Positions 49,267 through 58,951 of a stretch of 64,000 nucleotides of DNA are shown piece by piece. Below the pieces are notes generated by a model. That model searched no databases. It saw nothing but the letters and a program-made list of their open reading frames with translations, and was not told the origin of the DNA. Position 1 is the stretch's first letter. Every line of letters begins with the position of its first letter. The stretch comes from VGSG01 sp040756375 (GTDB taxonomy: Bacteria; Desulfobacterota; Desulfomonilia; Desulfomonilales; Desulfomonilaceae). The position numbers and the translations under genes are program-made. Location: the NCBI GenBank assembly GCA_040756375.1, contig JBFLZC010000005.1, forward strand, positions 1 through 64,000, read 5' to 3'.

Positions 49267-51147
49267 TCATGGGGCCGCGATTTGCCCCACCGCTTCATCG
49301 GTTTTCCGCAGGTGGATGGGTTCGGTAAAATGCGGATCGGGTCTTACCACCGCAAGGATCTCCTCCACGGTGGTGACGCCGTTGAGCAGCTTTCGGACGG
49401 CATTTTCCCAAAGAGCGCTGTATTTCTTCTTCCGCGCCATTTCCTTCATATCGCGCAGAACCGGCTGGTCCGTGATGAGTTTGGCCATGTCGTCGTCAAT
49501 TCCCACGACCTCGTACACGCTCTCCCGTTTGAAATACCCCGTATCACGGCACTGATGGCAACCCCTACCCCGCTTGAGTAAGATATTCTCCGGTCCCTCA
49601 AAGTTGAACCCCATCCGGTTTAGTTCTTTCAAGCCTATGGGATAGGACTCCTCGCACGCAGGACAGATCCTCCGGATCAATCTTTGCGCGAGCAGGCCGA
49701 TCAGTGTGCTTGAAAGCAAGAAATGCGGAACTTTCAGGTCGAGCATTCGCGTAACCGCGCTCAGCGCGTCGTTGGTGTGCAACGTGGAAAACACCAGGTG
49801 ACCGGTGAGCGCAGCCTGCACCGCAAGGGACGCGGTCTCTTCGTCTCTGATCTCTCCGATCATGATGATGTCCGGATCTTGCCGCATCACGTGCCGCAGG
49901 ATCGGCCCGAAGGTCATGCGTTCGTCGGGATCGTGGAGCATACTGACCGCGGGATTCACCGATATCTGGTTGAAGCGCTCATAGACCATTTCCACGGGGT
50001 CTTCGATGGTGGTGATATTTCGATCCGGAGTGGAGAGCACTCTCAGCGCGGAATAGAGCGTGGTGGTCTTTCCCGATCCAGTGGGACCGGTGACGAGCAC
50101 GATTCCCCACGGCCGACTGATGAGCGACTGGAATATGGTGAGGTCCAGAGGAGAGAATCCCAGATCTCCCAGATCCATGAAGAGCAGATCCGGGTCCTGG
50201 ATGCGGCAAACCGCCTTCTCCCCGAACGCGGTCGGAACCGTGGAAACCCTCACTTCCACTTCCCGGTGGTGGAAGTTGAGTTTGATGCGGCCGTCCTGCG
50301 GGCGCCGCTTCTCCGCGATGTCCATCTGAGACATGCCTTTTATGCGTGTGACAAAGGCCTGATGCAGCGGCGCGGGTATGGAGTCTATATCGTGGAGTAT
50401 GCCGTCGATGCGCATCCGAAGCAGGCTTCTGGATCGTTTGGGTTCCACATGGACGTCACTGGCTCTCTGCGAGATCGCCCTGCGGAACATGGCATCCACC
50501 GCGGTCCGGATATTTCTGTCAGTATGGGAGATCTCTTCCAGGCTTTTGACTTCGACAAGTCTTTCCAGGTCGGAAAGCTCTTTGAAGTGTTTGACGTGCT
50601 TTGCTTCCGCGGCTCGAATTGATCCCTTGAAACCGTGGAACTCCAGGATAATCTTGGTGATGTCTTCTTTGGGAGCAATGACGATTTCCACTTCGCGGCC
50701 CGTAACGCGCGAAATGTCTTCCATCACCTCTTTCTGAGAAGGATCGTACGCAGCGATGCGGATTCTTCCGTCCGCCTCACCCACAGGTAGGACCAGGAAA
50801 CGGTCGGCAAATTTCTGGGGGAGTGTTTTGGTAACGAAGTCGGGGTCGAGTTCCAGGGAGTCCAGTCGCATGAAGCCGAACCCGAGATGATCGGCCACAG
50901 CGTGCACAATGGAGGCTTCGTCAAGGAGGCCTTCGGGGCCGGAGAGCTTCATCTCCGCCACGATGTCAATGACGGTGGTCTGGTGCGAGTGCGGCACGCC
51001 CTGTTTGACCTGTCGCGCCCGCTCCTGCGAGAGGCGATCTTTAATATACTGATCGGCCTCTTGCAGCCGGAGAATACCCTCTTCGTCGAGCAGTCCTCGG
51101 CTGTAAAGGATCTCTCCGATTTGATTGAGGTCGTTGTAGACTTCCAC
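49267..51147 (-). CDS. GspE/PilB-family secretion or pilus ATPase
   Basis: 626 aa. The N-terminal ~190 residues are MshEN/GspE N-domain-like (LGFGFMRLDSLELDPDFVTK). The ATPase core has Walker A LVTGPTGSGKTTTLY, the Asp box TTIEDPVEM, Walker B IIMIGEIRDEETA and the His box TGHLVFSTLHTNDA. The C-terminal zinc site is CPACEES with CHQCRDTGYFKRES. It powers assembly of type IV pili, type II secretion or related systems; no pilin or pilC genes are nearby. It probably acts with components encoded elsewhere. Confidence 0.92.
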   Translation of the reverse strand: MEVYNDLNQIGEILYSRGLLDEEGILRLQEADQYIKDRLSQERARQVKQGVPHSHQTTVIDIVAEMKLSGPEGLLDEASIVHAVADHLGFGFMRLDSLELDPDFVTKTLPQKFADRFLVLPVGEADGRIRIAAYDPSQKEVMEDISRVTGREVEIVIAPKEDITKIILEFHGFKGSIRAAEAKHVKHFKELSDLERLVEVKSLEEISHTDRNIRTAVDAMFRRAISQRASDVHVEPKRSRSLLRMRIDGILHDIDSIPAPLHQAFVTRIKGMSQMDIAEKRRPQDGRIKLNFHHREVEVRVSTVPTAFGEKAVCRIQDPDLLFMDLGDLGFSPLDLTIFQSLISRPWGIVLVTGPTGSGKTTTLYSALRVLSTPDRNITTIEDPVEMVYERFNQISVNPAVSMLHDPDERMTFGPILRHVMRQDPDIIMIGEIRDEETASLAVQAALTGHLVFSTLHTNDALSAVTRMLDLKVPHFLLSSTLIGLLAQRLIRRICPACEESYPIGLKELNRMGFNFEGPENILLKRGRGCHQCRDTGYFKRESVYEVVGIDDDMAKLITDQPVLRDMKEMARKKKYSALWENAVRKLLNGVTTVEEILAVVRPDPHFTEPIHLRKTDEAVGQIAAP

Positions 51148-51424
51148 CGGGCCCGCCCGATTGCGTGCTGAGAGCCTATCTCAAGCCGACTAGCTTTGAG
51201 GATAGACTCCTTGCGCCTCTCGTTTCCGCCTGGCGCTCGGAAGCGTACGCCTCTGATGACGGTCAAGGCTCGTCAACGGTGTGACGCAGGCGTTCGGCGC
51301 TCTTGTACGATACTGGAGAGCACCGGCGGAATCAAGAGTCACGTCGCAGGCCGCCAGTCAGTCTCTGCCCAGACCGCTGGAAACAAAGCACTGGGCAAGA
51401 GAACATCGAGGCTGCCGTGAACAA
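51148..51424. other. Short intergenic region
   Basis: About 280 bp without a gene between the ATPase gene and the downstream end of the IHF-like gene. No terminator with a U-run or clear promoter is seen. Confidence 0.4.
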
Positions 51425-51706
51425 TCAGACAGCCTCGTCCACCATTTCCTTGAGCTCTTTTCCGGTCTTAAAGAAAGGAAGCCTCTTTGCCTTGACTGAT
51501 ATCCTGTCTCCCGTTTTGGGATTTCTCCCCGTATACCCCTCGTACTCCTTCACTGTGAAGGAACCGAAACCGCGGATCTCGATGCGGTCGCCACCGAGGA
51601 GCGCTTTGCCCATAGTCTCGAAGACCAGATTAACTATGTCTTCCGACTTCCGCTGAGGGAGATCCGCTTCCTGGGCCAGGGCAGCTACCAGATCTGACTT
51701 GTTCAT
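51425..51706 (-). CDS. IHF/HU-family DNA-bending protein
   Basis: 93 aa. It follows the IHF beta pattern: MNKSDLVAALAQEADLPQRK, DRIEIRGFGSFTVKEYEGYT with the GRNPKTG beta-arm proline, and KRLPFFKTGKELKEMV. It bends DNA as a dimer. It lies 20 bp downstream of a second HU-like gene on the same strand; together they may form a heterodimer. The partner is not assigned. Confidence 0.9.
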   Translation of the reverse strand: MNKSDLVAALAQEADLPQRKSEDIVNLVFETMGKALLGGDRIEIRGFGSFTVKEYEGYTGRNPKTGDRISVKAKRLPFFKTGKELKEMVDEAV

Positions 51707-51726
51707 AGCAGCTTCCTACCCGCGCA

Positions 51727-52011
51727 CTACTTGGCTTTCTTTACGGCTTCCTTCAGCGCCCGGGACGGACTGAAACGGGGGACCTTTGTGGCGGCAATCT
51801 TGATCTTCTGTCGGGTCTGCGGATTGACGCCGGTGCGTGCCTTCTTCTTAACCACTTTGAATGTCCCCAGGTCGGCGACGCGAATTCTTCCCTCTTTTTT
51901 CTTAAGGGCGTCGTTAATGGCTGCGACCAAGGCGTCCAAAGAAGCTGCAGCCGCCTTCTTCGTGATGCCTGCCTTTTCCGCAATACGACTCACCAGTTCG
52001 CTCTTCGTCAT
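51727..52011 (-). CDS. HU-family DNA-binding protein
   Basis: 94 aa HU: MTKSELVSRIAEKAGITKKA, IRVADLGTFKVVKKKARTGV and NPQTRQKIKIAATKVPRFSP. ATG 52011 follows GGAGG; a 5-residue extension to 52026 is not used. It is upstream of the IHF-like gene with a short gap and is probably co-transcribed. It resembles the HU with the zinc tail at 12585-13022 in its N-terminal half but has no tail. Confidence 0.92.
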   Translation of the reverse strand: MTKSELVSRIAEKAGITKKAAAASLDALVAAINDALKKKEGRIRVADLGTFKVVKKKARTGVNPQTRQKIKIAATKVPRFSPSRALKEAVKKAK

Positions 52012-52243
52012 GATAACACCTCCCAAAATGTTAGCGCGTTCAAGGACTTGAAGTGAGATTCAAGGATTGCAAAATGTTATCGATAGCAAACTGATTTGTC
52101 AAGTGAAATTCGCTCACCGAGACGCAGGAAAGTGGCATTGTGCCATGACGCCGGCTCCAGGAGCTACCATTTTGCCTCTTGACAAATGACCAGGAACGGT
52201 CTAGTCGATCTTCCCACTCATGGGGAATCCAGGAGGTACCCGC

Positions 52244-52510
52244 GTGAACGACCTGCTGCTTCTTGGACATCTGGAAGAAATAGCAACTCGTCTCGGAATA
52301 GAACTGAGGTACGAAAACCTCGGCCAGGCGGGCTTCAGATCGATGGGGGGGCTCTGCAAACTTGCGGGGAAGCCTCTCATCCTACTCAACCGCCGCGACC
52401 CCCGGCGCCAGAAGATACGCGTCCTTGCCGAATCATTGAAAAAGCTAGATCTGGAGGGCATTTTCATCCCCCCCGCGGTCCGAAGGGTCCTGGACCGCGA
52501 AAATAACTGA
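52244..52510 (+). CDS. Small conserved hypothetical protein
   Basis: 88 aa, soluble, mostly alpha/beta (LLLLGHLEEIATRLGIELRY, MGGLCKLAGKPLILLNRR, RVLAESLKKLDLEGIFIPP). GTG 52244 follows AGGAGG at 52229. It is divergent from the HU pair. No family is recognised. Confidence 0.7.
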   Translation: MNDLLLLGHLEEIATRLGIELRYENLGQAGFRSMGGLCKLAGKPLILLNRRDPRRQKIRVLAESLKKLDLEGIFIPPAVRRVLDRENN

Positions 52511-52755
52511 CCCTCCGCTTAAAGACCTTCCCCACCCCATTGCGCGTCCCTTCGACGCAATGAATTGCGCCCCCACCCTCACGTTTCTCATTCCCAAGTG
52601 CGCAAGCCTCAGTAAGTGGCCGAGGCAAACTGACCCACTCTCATCGAATGGCCAACATTGTGTTTTTTCTGCGGAACAGGTATCTTTCATCAATCCTGCG
52701 TCGCAAGCCCATTGTGTCATCCCGGCCAAGATCGTCCGTCCCGCGAAAGTGGACC

Positions 52756-54459
52756 ATGCACGTGAAAACGTTTCCCTATGCCCTGAACCTGAACATTGAC
52801 GAGCGTCTCGCGGCCGCGGCTGAACTGAAAGAGGAGAAGTCCCGGGCTGAGCGCCTTCTCCAGGCGTTGTCTTGGAAGCAATGCCTGGAACCGGGGTATC
52901 CGCTCATCGTGGCGCTCGTCGGGGGCACGGGCACAGGGAAGAGCACGCTTTTTAATTCGCTGGCAGGCCGCGCGGTCAGCGCGGTGGGGATCAAACGTCC
53001 GTGCACACTTGCCGCAACGGTTTTCGTGCACCAGGACTGGGAAGAACAGTTCCGCAACTGCCCTTTTTTCCAGAGACGCAATGAAGTTGCCGGTGAGGCC
53101 GGCTCAAGCGAGGTCACGCTGGAGACGCATGACAACGCGGAACTGGCAGGATTCCTCCTCGTGGATACTCCAGACGTGGATAGTGTTGAACTGGGCAATC
53201 GTCTGGTGGCTGAGGACTTCTTCGTCCTCAGTGACGTGCTGGTCTTTGTCACGTCGCAGGAAAAATATGGGGATCTGAGCGGCCAACGTGTCAGAGAGGA
53301 GGCCAGGGCCTGGGGCAAGATGACCCTCCTGGCAATGAACAAGGTGGTATCTGCCACGGCTTTTGAAGATTTCCGTAAGTCTGTGGCGCCGTCCGAGCGA
53401 TCGATCGCAGACGTGGTGCGTGTGGAGCGTATGGATTCAATGCCCGAACTGATACCAGGCCTGTGGGGACGTGAGGGATTCGTTGCCCTGCGAAGCCTTG
53501 GATCGGAAAAGCAGCGAGAAGAGGCCCGCAGGCGCGAAATCGTTCGCCTGGTTACTCAAACGCGTCTCAGATTGGAAACCCTTGAAGAATCGCTCAGCGT
53601 GCAGTTCGAACGAATCAATCGGGTCAATGAACGGATCGGAACGCTCCTTGATGGAGTTCGTCAAGAGCTGGACGCGGAACTGGACGACGTTGTTTCGGCT
53701 GACGTGGAAACCCACATTCAAGAACGGCTCCAGCAACTACTCAGGAAGTATGACATATTCTTCGTGCCTCGCATGATCATCCGTAATGCTGTCAAGAAGG
53801 CCCTCGGGCTGGTGGCGGAGCTGCTATTTTCTTCCACCACAGAAAGCGAGAACGGGGAAAAGGCACTGCGTTCCGAAGACTTGGAGACTACGCGTTCGTC
53901 CGTCCGGTTAGAGCCGCTTCAGTCTGCGGTGGCCAAGCTCAATCTGAGAATAGCCGAAATGCTCGCTTCAGATCCCACACTAGAAGATCTCCGCCGTGTT
54001 GCTCGTACTGATGTGCCCGCCTTTGACGAAGCGGAAATTCGCCGACGCTTTGAAAAGGCCTTTCCTGGAGTCCGAAGTTTGCTCGAAGCCGAGTTCGACC
54101 GTCTGCGCGCCGGCCTGACCCTTGGAGACGAGCTCAAGCTCTATGGTTCTTACACTGTATGGGCGCTGTTGTTGGTTACCGCTGAGATTGTGCTGGGAGG
54201 AGGCTTCACGCTTCTTGACGCGCTTCTGAACACGGCAATTGTTCCTTTCATCCCCAAATGGCTGCTAAACTTGAAGATAGTGGATTTGCTCCGGGAAATC
54301 GGAGAACGAGTGGATCGGGAGTACCGCGACTCATTGCGTACGATTCTCGAACAACAGGGTGAAGTGTATGTCACGGTATTCCGGGGCCTGCTCCCCGATG
54401 AGAAAGCGGTAAAGGCCGTACGTAGCTTGAGACTGGGCCTTTCTGGTCGGGCCGGTTGA
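52756..54459 (+). CDS. Dynamin-like GTPase with membrane-associating C-terminus
   Basis: 567 aa from ATG 52756; in-frame upstream residues lack a ribosome site and look random. The G1 motif is LVGGTGTGKSTLFN (about residues 54-67), G3 is VDTPDVDSVE, and the G4 region is MNKVVSATA instead of NKxD, which may weaken guanine specificity. Long helices follow (VNERIGTLLDGVRQELDAEL, ERLQQLLRKYDIFFVPR) and a hydrophobic C-terminal stretch (VWALLLVTAEIVLGGGFTLL), typical of bacterial dynamin-like proteins acting on membranes. Role unknown. Confidence 0.75.
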   Translation: MHVKTFPYALNLNIDERLAAAAELKEEKSRAERLLQALSWKQCLEPGYPLIVALVGGTGTGKSTLFNSLAGRAVSAVGIKRPCTLAATVFVHQDWEEQFRNCPFFQRRNEVAGEAGSSEVTLETHDNAELAGFLLVDTPDVDSVELGNRLVAEDFFVLSDVLVFVTSQEKYGDLSGQRVREEARAWGKMTLLAMNKVVSATAFEDFRKSVAPSERSIADVVRVERMDSMPELIPGLWGREGFVALRSLGSEKQREEARRREIVRLVTQTRLRLETLEESLSVQFERINRVNERIGTLLDGVRQELDAELDDVVSADVETHIQERLQQLLRKYDIFFVPRMIIRNAVKKALGLVAELLFSSTTESENGEKALRSEDLETTRSSVRLEPLQSAVAKLNLRIAEMLASDPTLEDLRRVARTDVPAFDEAEIRRRFEKAFPGVRSLLEAEFDRLRAGLTLGDELKLYGSYTVWALLLVTAEIVLGGGFTLLDALLNTAIVPFIPKWLLNLKIVDLLREIGERVDREYRDSLRTILEQQGEVYVTVFRGLLPDEKAVKAVRSLRLGLSGRAG

Positions 54460-54530
54460 CTTCACGCATCTAGGTCCTATATCTAGGAAGAGTTTGGAAA
54501 CGAGATTCCGGATCTCACAGGAGGAGCCTT

Positions 54531-57191
54531 ATGGCCCTGAAAGCTCGCGTTGCTCTACCATATGTCTGGGTGACGCTCGTGGCGGGGTTGTTCATGATAC
54601 CGTACAACGTTGAGGCCAAGCCGGCCAACTTGAGTCGTTACACGCTTTCCAACGGATTGGAAGTCATTATCCTGGAGGACCATGCTCGCAAAGTAGCTAC
54701 CTTGCAGTACTGGGTTCTGGTGGGCAGTGCGGACGAAGAGGAACCTGAGCGCGGCATCAGCCACTTGATAGAGCACATGGCGTTCAAGGGTACTCAGCGC
54801 CGTGGAGTGGGCAAAATCGCGTCGGAAGTGGAATCTCTTGGCGGAGAGATGAACGCGTACACGAGCTGGGATGAAACCGTGTTTCACGTCACGGTCCCAT
54901 CGCGCGCCATACTGCAAGGGCTGGATATTATTACGGACGCGGTGCTCAATCCGGTCATAGACCCGGGAGAGCTGGACAAAGAGAAGCAGGTGGTCATTGA
55001 AGAGATCCTGGAAGGCGAGGAACGGCCGAATAAGAAAGCTTCAAAACTCCTCTTCGAGACGGCGTACACAAACAGCCCGTACCGGTACCCAATTATTGGC
55101 TACAAGAAGACCGTTGAAGGTTTTACCCGAGACAACGTCATCTCCTTCCGCAAGAAGTGGTATGTGCCGGAAAACATGTTTCTCCTCATCGTAGGGGATG
55201 TGGACCCGGCCGCGATCCGGCCTGAGATCGAGCGACTTACGGCAAATTTCAAGCCCACGGGCTTCTTCCGGGCTCCACGCGCGCAGGAGCCGGCGCAAAA
55301 GAAGATTCGAGACGCTCTGCTCCGAGACAAGAACGCTCGGGAAGCCCGTTTGCTTATGGCTTTTCACGTTCCGTCCCTGAAAGGAGCCGACGTCAACGCG
55401 CTCGACCTTGCGGCCAGCATCCTGGGAGGGAGAGAGAGCTCACGTCTGGTCCGGGTCCTCAAGAAAGAAAAACAACTGGTGAATTCGATTTCCTCGCACG
55501 CGCTGACGCCCAAGGAACCCGGTTTGTTCCTGATCTCCGCGACGCTCAACGGCACGAATCTCGAGGCTGCTACAAAGGCGATCATGGAAGAGGTCCGACA
55601 GCTAGACCAAACGGCTCCTTCCGCTGAAGAGCTTAAGCGGGCCAAGACGGACATTGAATCCGATCATCTGTACGCAAGGGAGACCGTGGAGGGATTAGCG
55701 CGTAGTATGGGGAGCTTCAAAGCCACCATTGACGACGCGCTCTACGAAGAGAAGTACCTGCGCCTCAACGCGGCAACTACAGCACAGGAAGTTTCGGAAG
55801 CGGTTAGCCGATACCTGGTTCCACCCAACGTCACGGTGACGGTGCTGATGCCGGAAGGGGACGCAAAGGAATTCCAGATCGCTCGACTTGCAGAAATCGT
55901 GGGCGAATTCAAGCCCAAGAAATCTAAAGACGCTGAAGAAGCCGCGGCGGCAGGCGTGATAATCCGGACGCTTCCCAATGGCATTCGAGTGGTTCTTATG
56001 CCGGACGATTCAAATCCGATCGTGTCGTTCCGTGTAGCTTCCTTGGGCGGGAAGCGTTTTGAGACGAAGCAGACGGCAGGAATCTCGAACTTCATTGCGC
56101 AGATGGTCACGAAAGGAACCTCTGCGATGAGCGAACTTGATATTAACCGCAAGATCGAGGATATGGGAGGCCGTCTGAGCGGATTTTCGGGCTATGATTC
56201 TTTTGGGCTCTCTGCGAGTCTTTTTGGTCGGTACCTGGACCAGGGGCTGGATTTGTTGTCTAAGGTCTATATCGATGCGTCCTTCCCCCAGGAAATATTG
56301 GACCGGGAACGTGCTCTGATCATTAATCAGATCAAAACCCAGCCCGATCGACCCGTTCCCTTCGCATTGAACCAGCTCAATGAAACGTTTTTTGGGAGTC
56401 ATCCGTACGGATTCAATAAGGAAGGGACCTTGGAGTCCGTAGCCGGCTTCACTAGGGACGACCTGATCCACACGTATCGGCGCCTCGCAGTTCCGGCTAA
56501 TACGGTTATAACGGGTGTGGGCGACATGGACGTTGTGCGAGCCATGCAGCGCATCACGGAGCTCTTCGGCAAGATCCCTGCCAAGCAGTTCGACCCGCCT
56601 CCTGTGCCTCCAGAGAAACCGCTGAAGAAAGTGAAAGAGAAGACGGTGAAGATCCCGCGTGCCAAAGCGCATCTGGTCGTGGGCTTTGGAGGGTCAACGT
56701 TCAAGGATGAGGATCGCTATCCCCTGGCCGTGCTGAACAATGCACTTGCGGGCCAGGGCGGTCGGCTCTTCTTCCAGTTGAGGGACAAGGAGTCCCTCGC
56801 TTACATCGTGACATCGATTTTCCGCCCCGGCATGGACCCGGGGCTCTTCGCCTTCTACATTGCATGTGATGCATCAAAGATCGATCAGGCCGTTGAGAGC
56901 CTCTTCCGTGAAATCCGGGAGGCGAGACAGAACCCGCTAAGTGACCAGGAATTGAACCGATCCAAAGAGAACCTGATTGGGAATCATTTGATCAACCTTC
57001 AAAGTTCGTGGTCACGAGCGGAGAATACTGTGTTGAATACGCTCTACGGTCTGGGATACGATTACGACAAGATTTACATCAAGAAGCTTTCCGAGGTAAA
57101 AGCAGACCAGGTCTTGGCGGTTGCCAAGAAGTATCTCGATCCTGACCGATGCGCGATTGTGAAGATCTTGCCCGAAGAAAATGAGAAATAA
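54531..57191 (+). CDS. M16-family zinc metallopeptidase (two-domain)
   Basis: 886 aa, exported (signal peptide ends near NVEA). The N-terminal half has the inverted zinc motif GISHLIEHMAFKGTQ with a later Glu in EEILEGEERPNK (HxxEH...E). The C-terminal half repeats the fold without the HxxEH site (GISNFIAQMVTKGTSAMSEL) and ends in DPDRCAIVKILP, as in pitrilysin-like proteins where the second domain is non-catalytic. It is a periplasmic peptidase. GGAGGAG precedes the ATG. Confidence 0.92.
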   Translation: MALKARVALPYVWVTLVAGLFMIPYNVEAKPANLSRYTLSNGLEVIILEDHARKVATLQYWVLVGSADEEEPERGISHLIEHMAFKGTQRRGVGKIASEVESLGGEMNAYTSWDETVFHVTVPSRAILQGLDIITDAVLNPVIDPGELDKEKQVVIEEILEGEERPNKKASKLLFETAYTNSPYRYPIIGYKKTVEGFTRDNVISFRKKWYVPENMFLLIVGDVDPAAIRPEIERLTANFKPTGFFRAPRAQEPAQKKIRDALLRDKNAREARLLMAFHVPSLKGADVNALDLAASILGGRESSRLVRVLKKEKQLVNSISSHALTPKEPGLFLISATLNGTNLEAATKAIMEEVRQLDQTAPSAEELKRAKTDIESDHLYARETVEGLARSMGSFKATIDDALYEEKYLRLNAATTAQEVSEAVSRYLVPPNVTVTVLMPEGDAKEFQIARLAEIVGEFKPKKSKDAEEAAAAGVIIRTLPNGIRVVLMPDDSNPIVSFRVASLGGKRFETKQTAGISNFIAQMVTKGTSAMSELDINRKIEDMGGRLSGFSGYDSFGLSASLFGRYLDQGLDLLSKVYIDASFPQEILDRERALIINQIKTQPDRPVPFALNQLNETFFGSHPYGFNKEGTLESVAGFTRDDLIHTYRRLAVPANTVITGVGDMDVVRAMQRITELFGKIPAKQFDPPPVPPEKPLKKVKEKTVKIPRAKAHLVVGFGGSTFKDEDRYPLAVLNNALAGQGGRLFFQLRDKESLAYIVTSIFRPGMDPGLFAFYIACDASKIDQAVESLFREIREARQNPLSDQELNRSKENLIGNHLINLQSSWSRAENTVLNTLYGLGYDYDKIYIKKLSEVKADQVLAVAKKYLDPDRCAIVKILPEENEK

Positions 57192-57265
57192 GCAAACCCC
57201 TTCCCTGAAGGAGCTGTCGTACTTTATATGAGAGAAGAAACGTTTGACACCCGCGGGGTCCCTCG

Positions 57266-58951
57266 GTGAGCGCTGTTTTCGGTTCACTCAAAGGTCTTAA
57301 ACCATCTCAACGCACTCGGTTGGAAAAGCTGGCACTCAGGAGGGTCCCGCCGGACAAAGCGCTCACTCAGGAGATCTCTCGTCAGCTCACCGAGCTTTCC
57401 GCAGAAATCGGCCGTCAGATAGGAATCCTCGTTGACCGCAAGGGCCTGGTAAGAAAGGTTCTGGTGGGCAACGGGCGTTCGATTCTCATCCCCAAGCTGG
57501 ACGGATGGCGGGTCGGCCCAGGGCGGCTTCGGGGGCTCCGGCTGATACACACCCATATCAACGACGAGCCGTTGAGCCGGGAAGATCTCTCAGACCTTGC
57601 TCTATTGCGGCTTGATATGGTTGCTGCGGTCGGTGTTGACGACCAGGGCTTGCCCACGATGGCTCATGTGGCTCATCTGCTCCCTGAAAATCCGCAGGGC
57701 CGGGTGTGGCGGGCGCTGGAACCGATCCCCCCATCTCTTCTGGACTTGGATTTTGCCGCTTTCATAAAGTCCTTGGAAGAGGAGATGTCGCGCTCCTTTG
57801 GTGGCCGTGCCGTAGACGGCTCCAGGGAACGGGTCTATCTGGTGGGGAAGACATCGGGGAAGGACTGGGAAGTCGAGGAATCTCTCGTGGAGTTGGAGCA
57901 GTTGGCCGATTCGTGCGGCGTAAACGTGGTCGGAAAAACCTACCAGCACAGGGAAGCTCCTGACAGCCACTTTGTCGTCGGTAAAGGAAAGCTCCAGGAG
58001 ATCGTGATCGACGCGCTCCATAAGGGAGCTGGAGTCCTCGTGTTCGACAGGGAATTGACACCGGCTCAGGTAAGATCCATCAGCGACTTTACGGAACTCA
58101 AGGTGCTCGATCGCTCGCAGCTCATCTTGGATATCTTCGCCCAGCGGGCCAAGAGCCGAGAAGGCAAGATCCAGGTGGAATTGGCCCAGCTTAAGTACGC
58201 CCTGCCCCGTCTCGGAGAGAAAGACGATGCGCTTTCGCGACTCACCGGCGGAATCGGTGGCCGAGGCCCTGGTGAGACCAAACTGGAGATCGATCGGCGC
58301 CGTATCCGCAGCCGCATTGGCTTTCTTGAGAAGCAGACTGCAAACTTAGGCAGACAGCGATCTGTTCGCCGTGAGCTTCGAAACAGGAGGAAAACCCCCA
58401 TCATTTCGATCGTGGGCTATACGAATGCAGGAAAATCCACGCTGCTGAATCGACTGACCAAATCCAATGTTCCGGCGCAGGACATGCTGTTCGCTACCCT
58501 CGATCCCACCAGTCGGCGCCTGAGATTCCCGCGAGAAACCGAGGTGATCATCACCGACACCGTCGGTTTCCTCAAAGACCTTCCCGAGGCGCTGGTAGCT
58601 GCGTTTTCTGCCACGCTGGACGAACTGTACGATGCGGATCTGTTGCTGCACGTGGTCGACATATCCAATCCCGCTTTTGAGCAGCAAATGGCCGCTGTGG
58701 AACAGCTCCTGGAGAAATTGAACCTCCATCTGACGCCCATGATCAGGGTTTTCAATAAACAGGACCTGGTGGAACCGGACCTGGTCCGCAACATTTGTGC
58801 ACGCTATGACGGTATTGGGATTTGCGCGCATGATTCCAAGACGTTCCCCCCATTGATCAGACGAATGGAAGATGAGATTCTAAGTCTGATTTCAGTACCG
58901 GCCATGAGCGACACGGACGGCCGAGCACCTCAACTCCAGCTTCTGCAATGA
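57266..58951 (+). CDS. hflX: GTPase HflX (long N-terminal form)
   Basis: 561 aa, longer than the ~430-aa E. coli form because of an N-terminal ~170 residues resembling an HflX N-domain duplication. Family marks are SHFVVGKGKLQEIVID, the glycine-rich GGIGGRGPGETKLEIDRR, and the GTPase G1 IVGYTNAGKSTLLNRL, with DTVGFLKDLPEALV and FNKQDLV. HflX splits stalled ribosomes under heat stress. It overlaps the next gene as ATGA. Start GTG at 57266 has a weak ribosome site, so the true start is uncertain. Confidence 0.93.
   Translation: MSAVFGSLKGLKPSQRTRLEKLALRRVPPDKALTQEISRQLTELSAEIGRQIGILVDRKGLVRKVLVGNGRSILIPKLDGWRVGPGRLRGLRLIHTHINDEPLSREDLSDLALLRLDMVAAVGVDDQGLPTMAHVAHLLPENPQGRVWRALEPIPPSLLDLDFAAFIKSLEEEMSRSFGGRAVDGSRERVYLVGKTSGKDWEVEESLVELEQLADSCGVNVVGKTYQHREAPDSHFVVGKGKLQEIVIDALHKGAGVLVFDRELTPAQVRSISDFTELKVLDRSQLILDIFAQRAKSREGKIQVELAQLKYALPRLGEKDDALSRLTGGIGGRGPGETKLEIDRRRIRSRIGFLEKQTANLGRQRSVRRELRNRRKTPIISIVGYTNAGKSTLLNRLTKSNVPAQDMLFATLDPTSRRLRFPRETEVIITDTVGFLKDLPEALVAAFSATLDELYDADLLLHVVDISNPAFEQQMAAVEQLLEKLNLHLTPMIRVFNKQDLVEPDLVRNICARYDGIGICAHDSKTFPPLIRRMEDEILSLISVPAMSDTDGRAPQLQLLQ

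Noticed and set aside
49723..50622. 299-aa plus-strand ORF opposite the GspE/PilB ATPase gene
   Set aside because: Antisense to Walker A/B-containing sequence; its translation has no recognisable domain.
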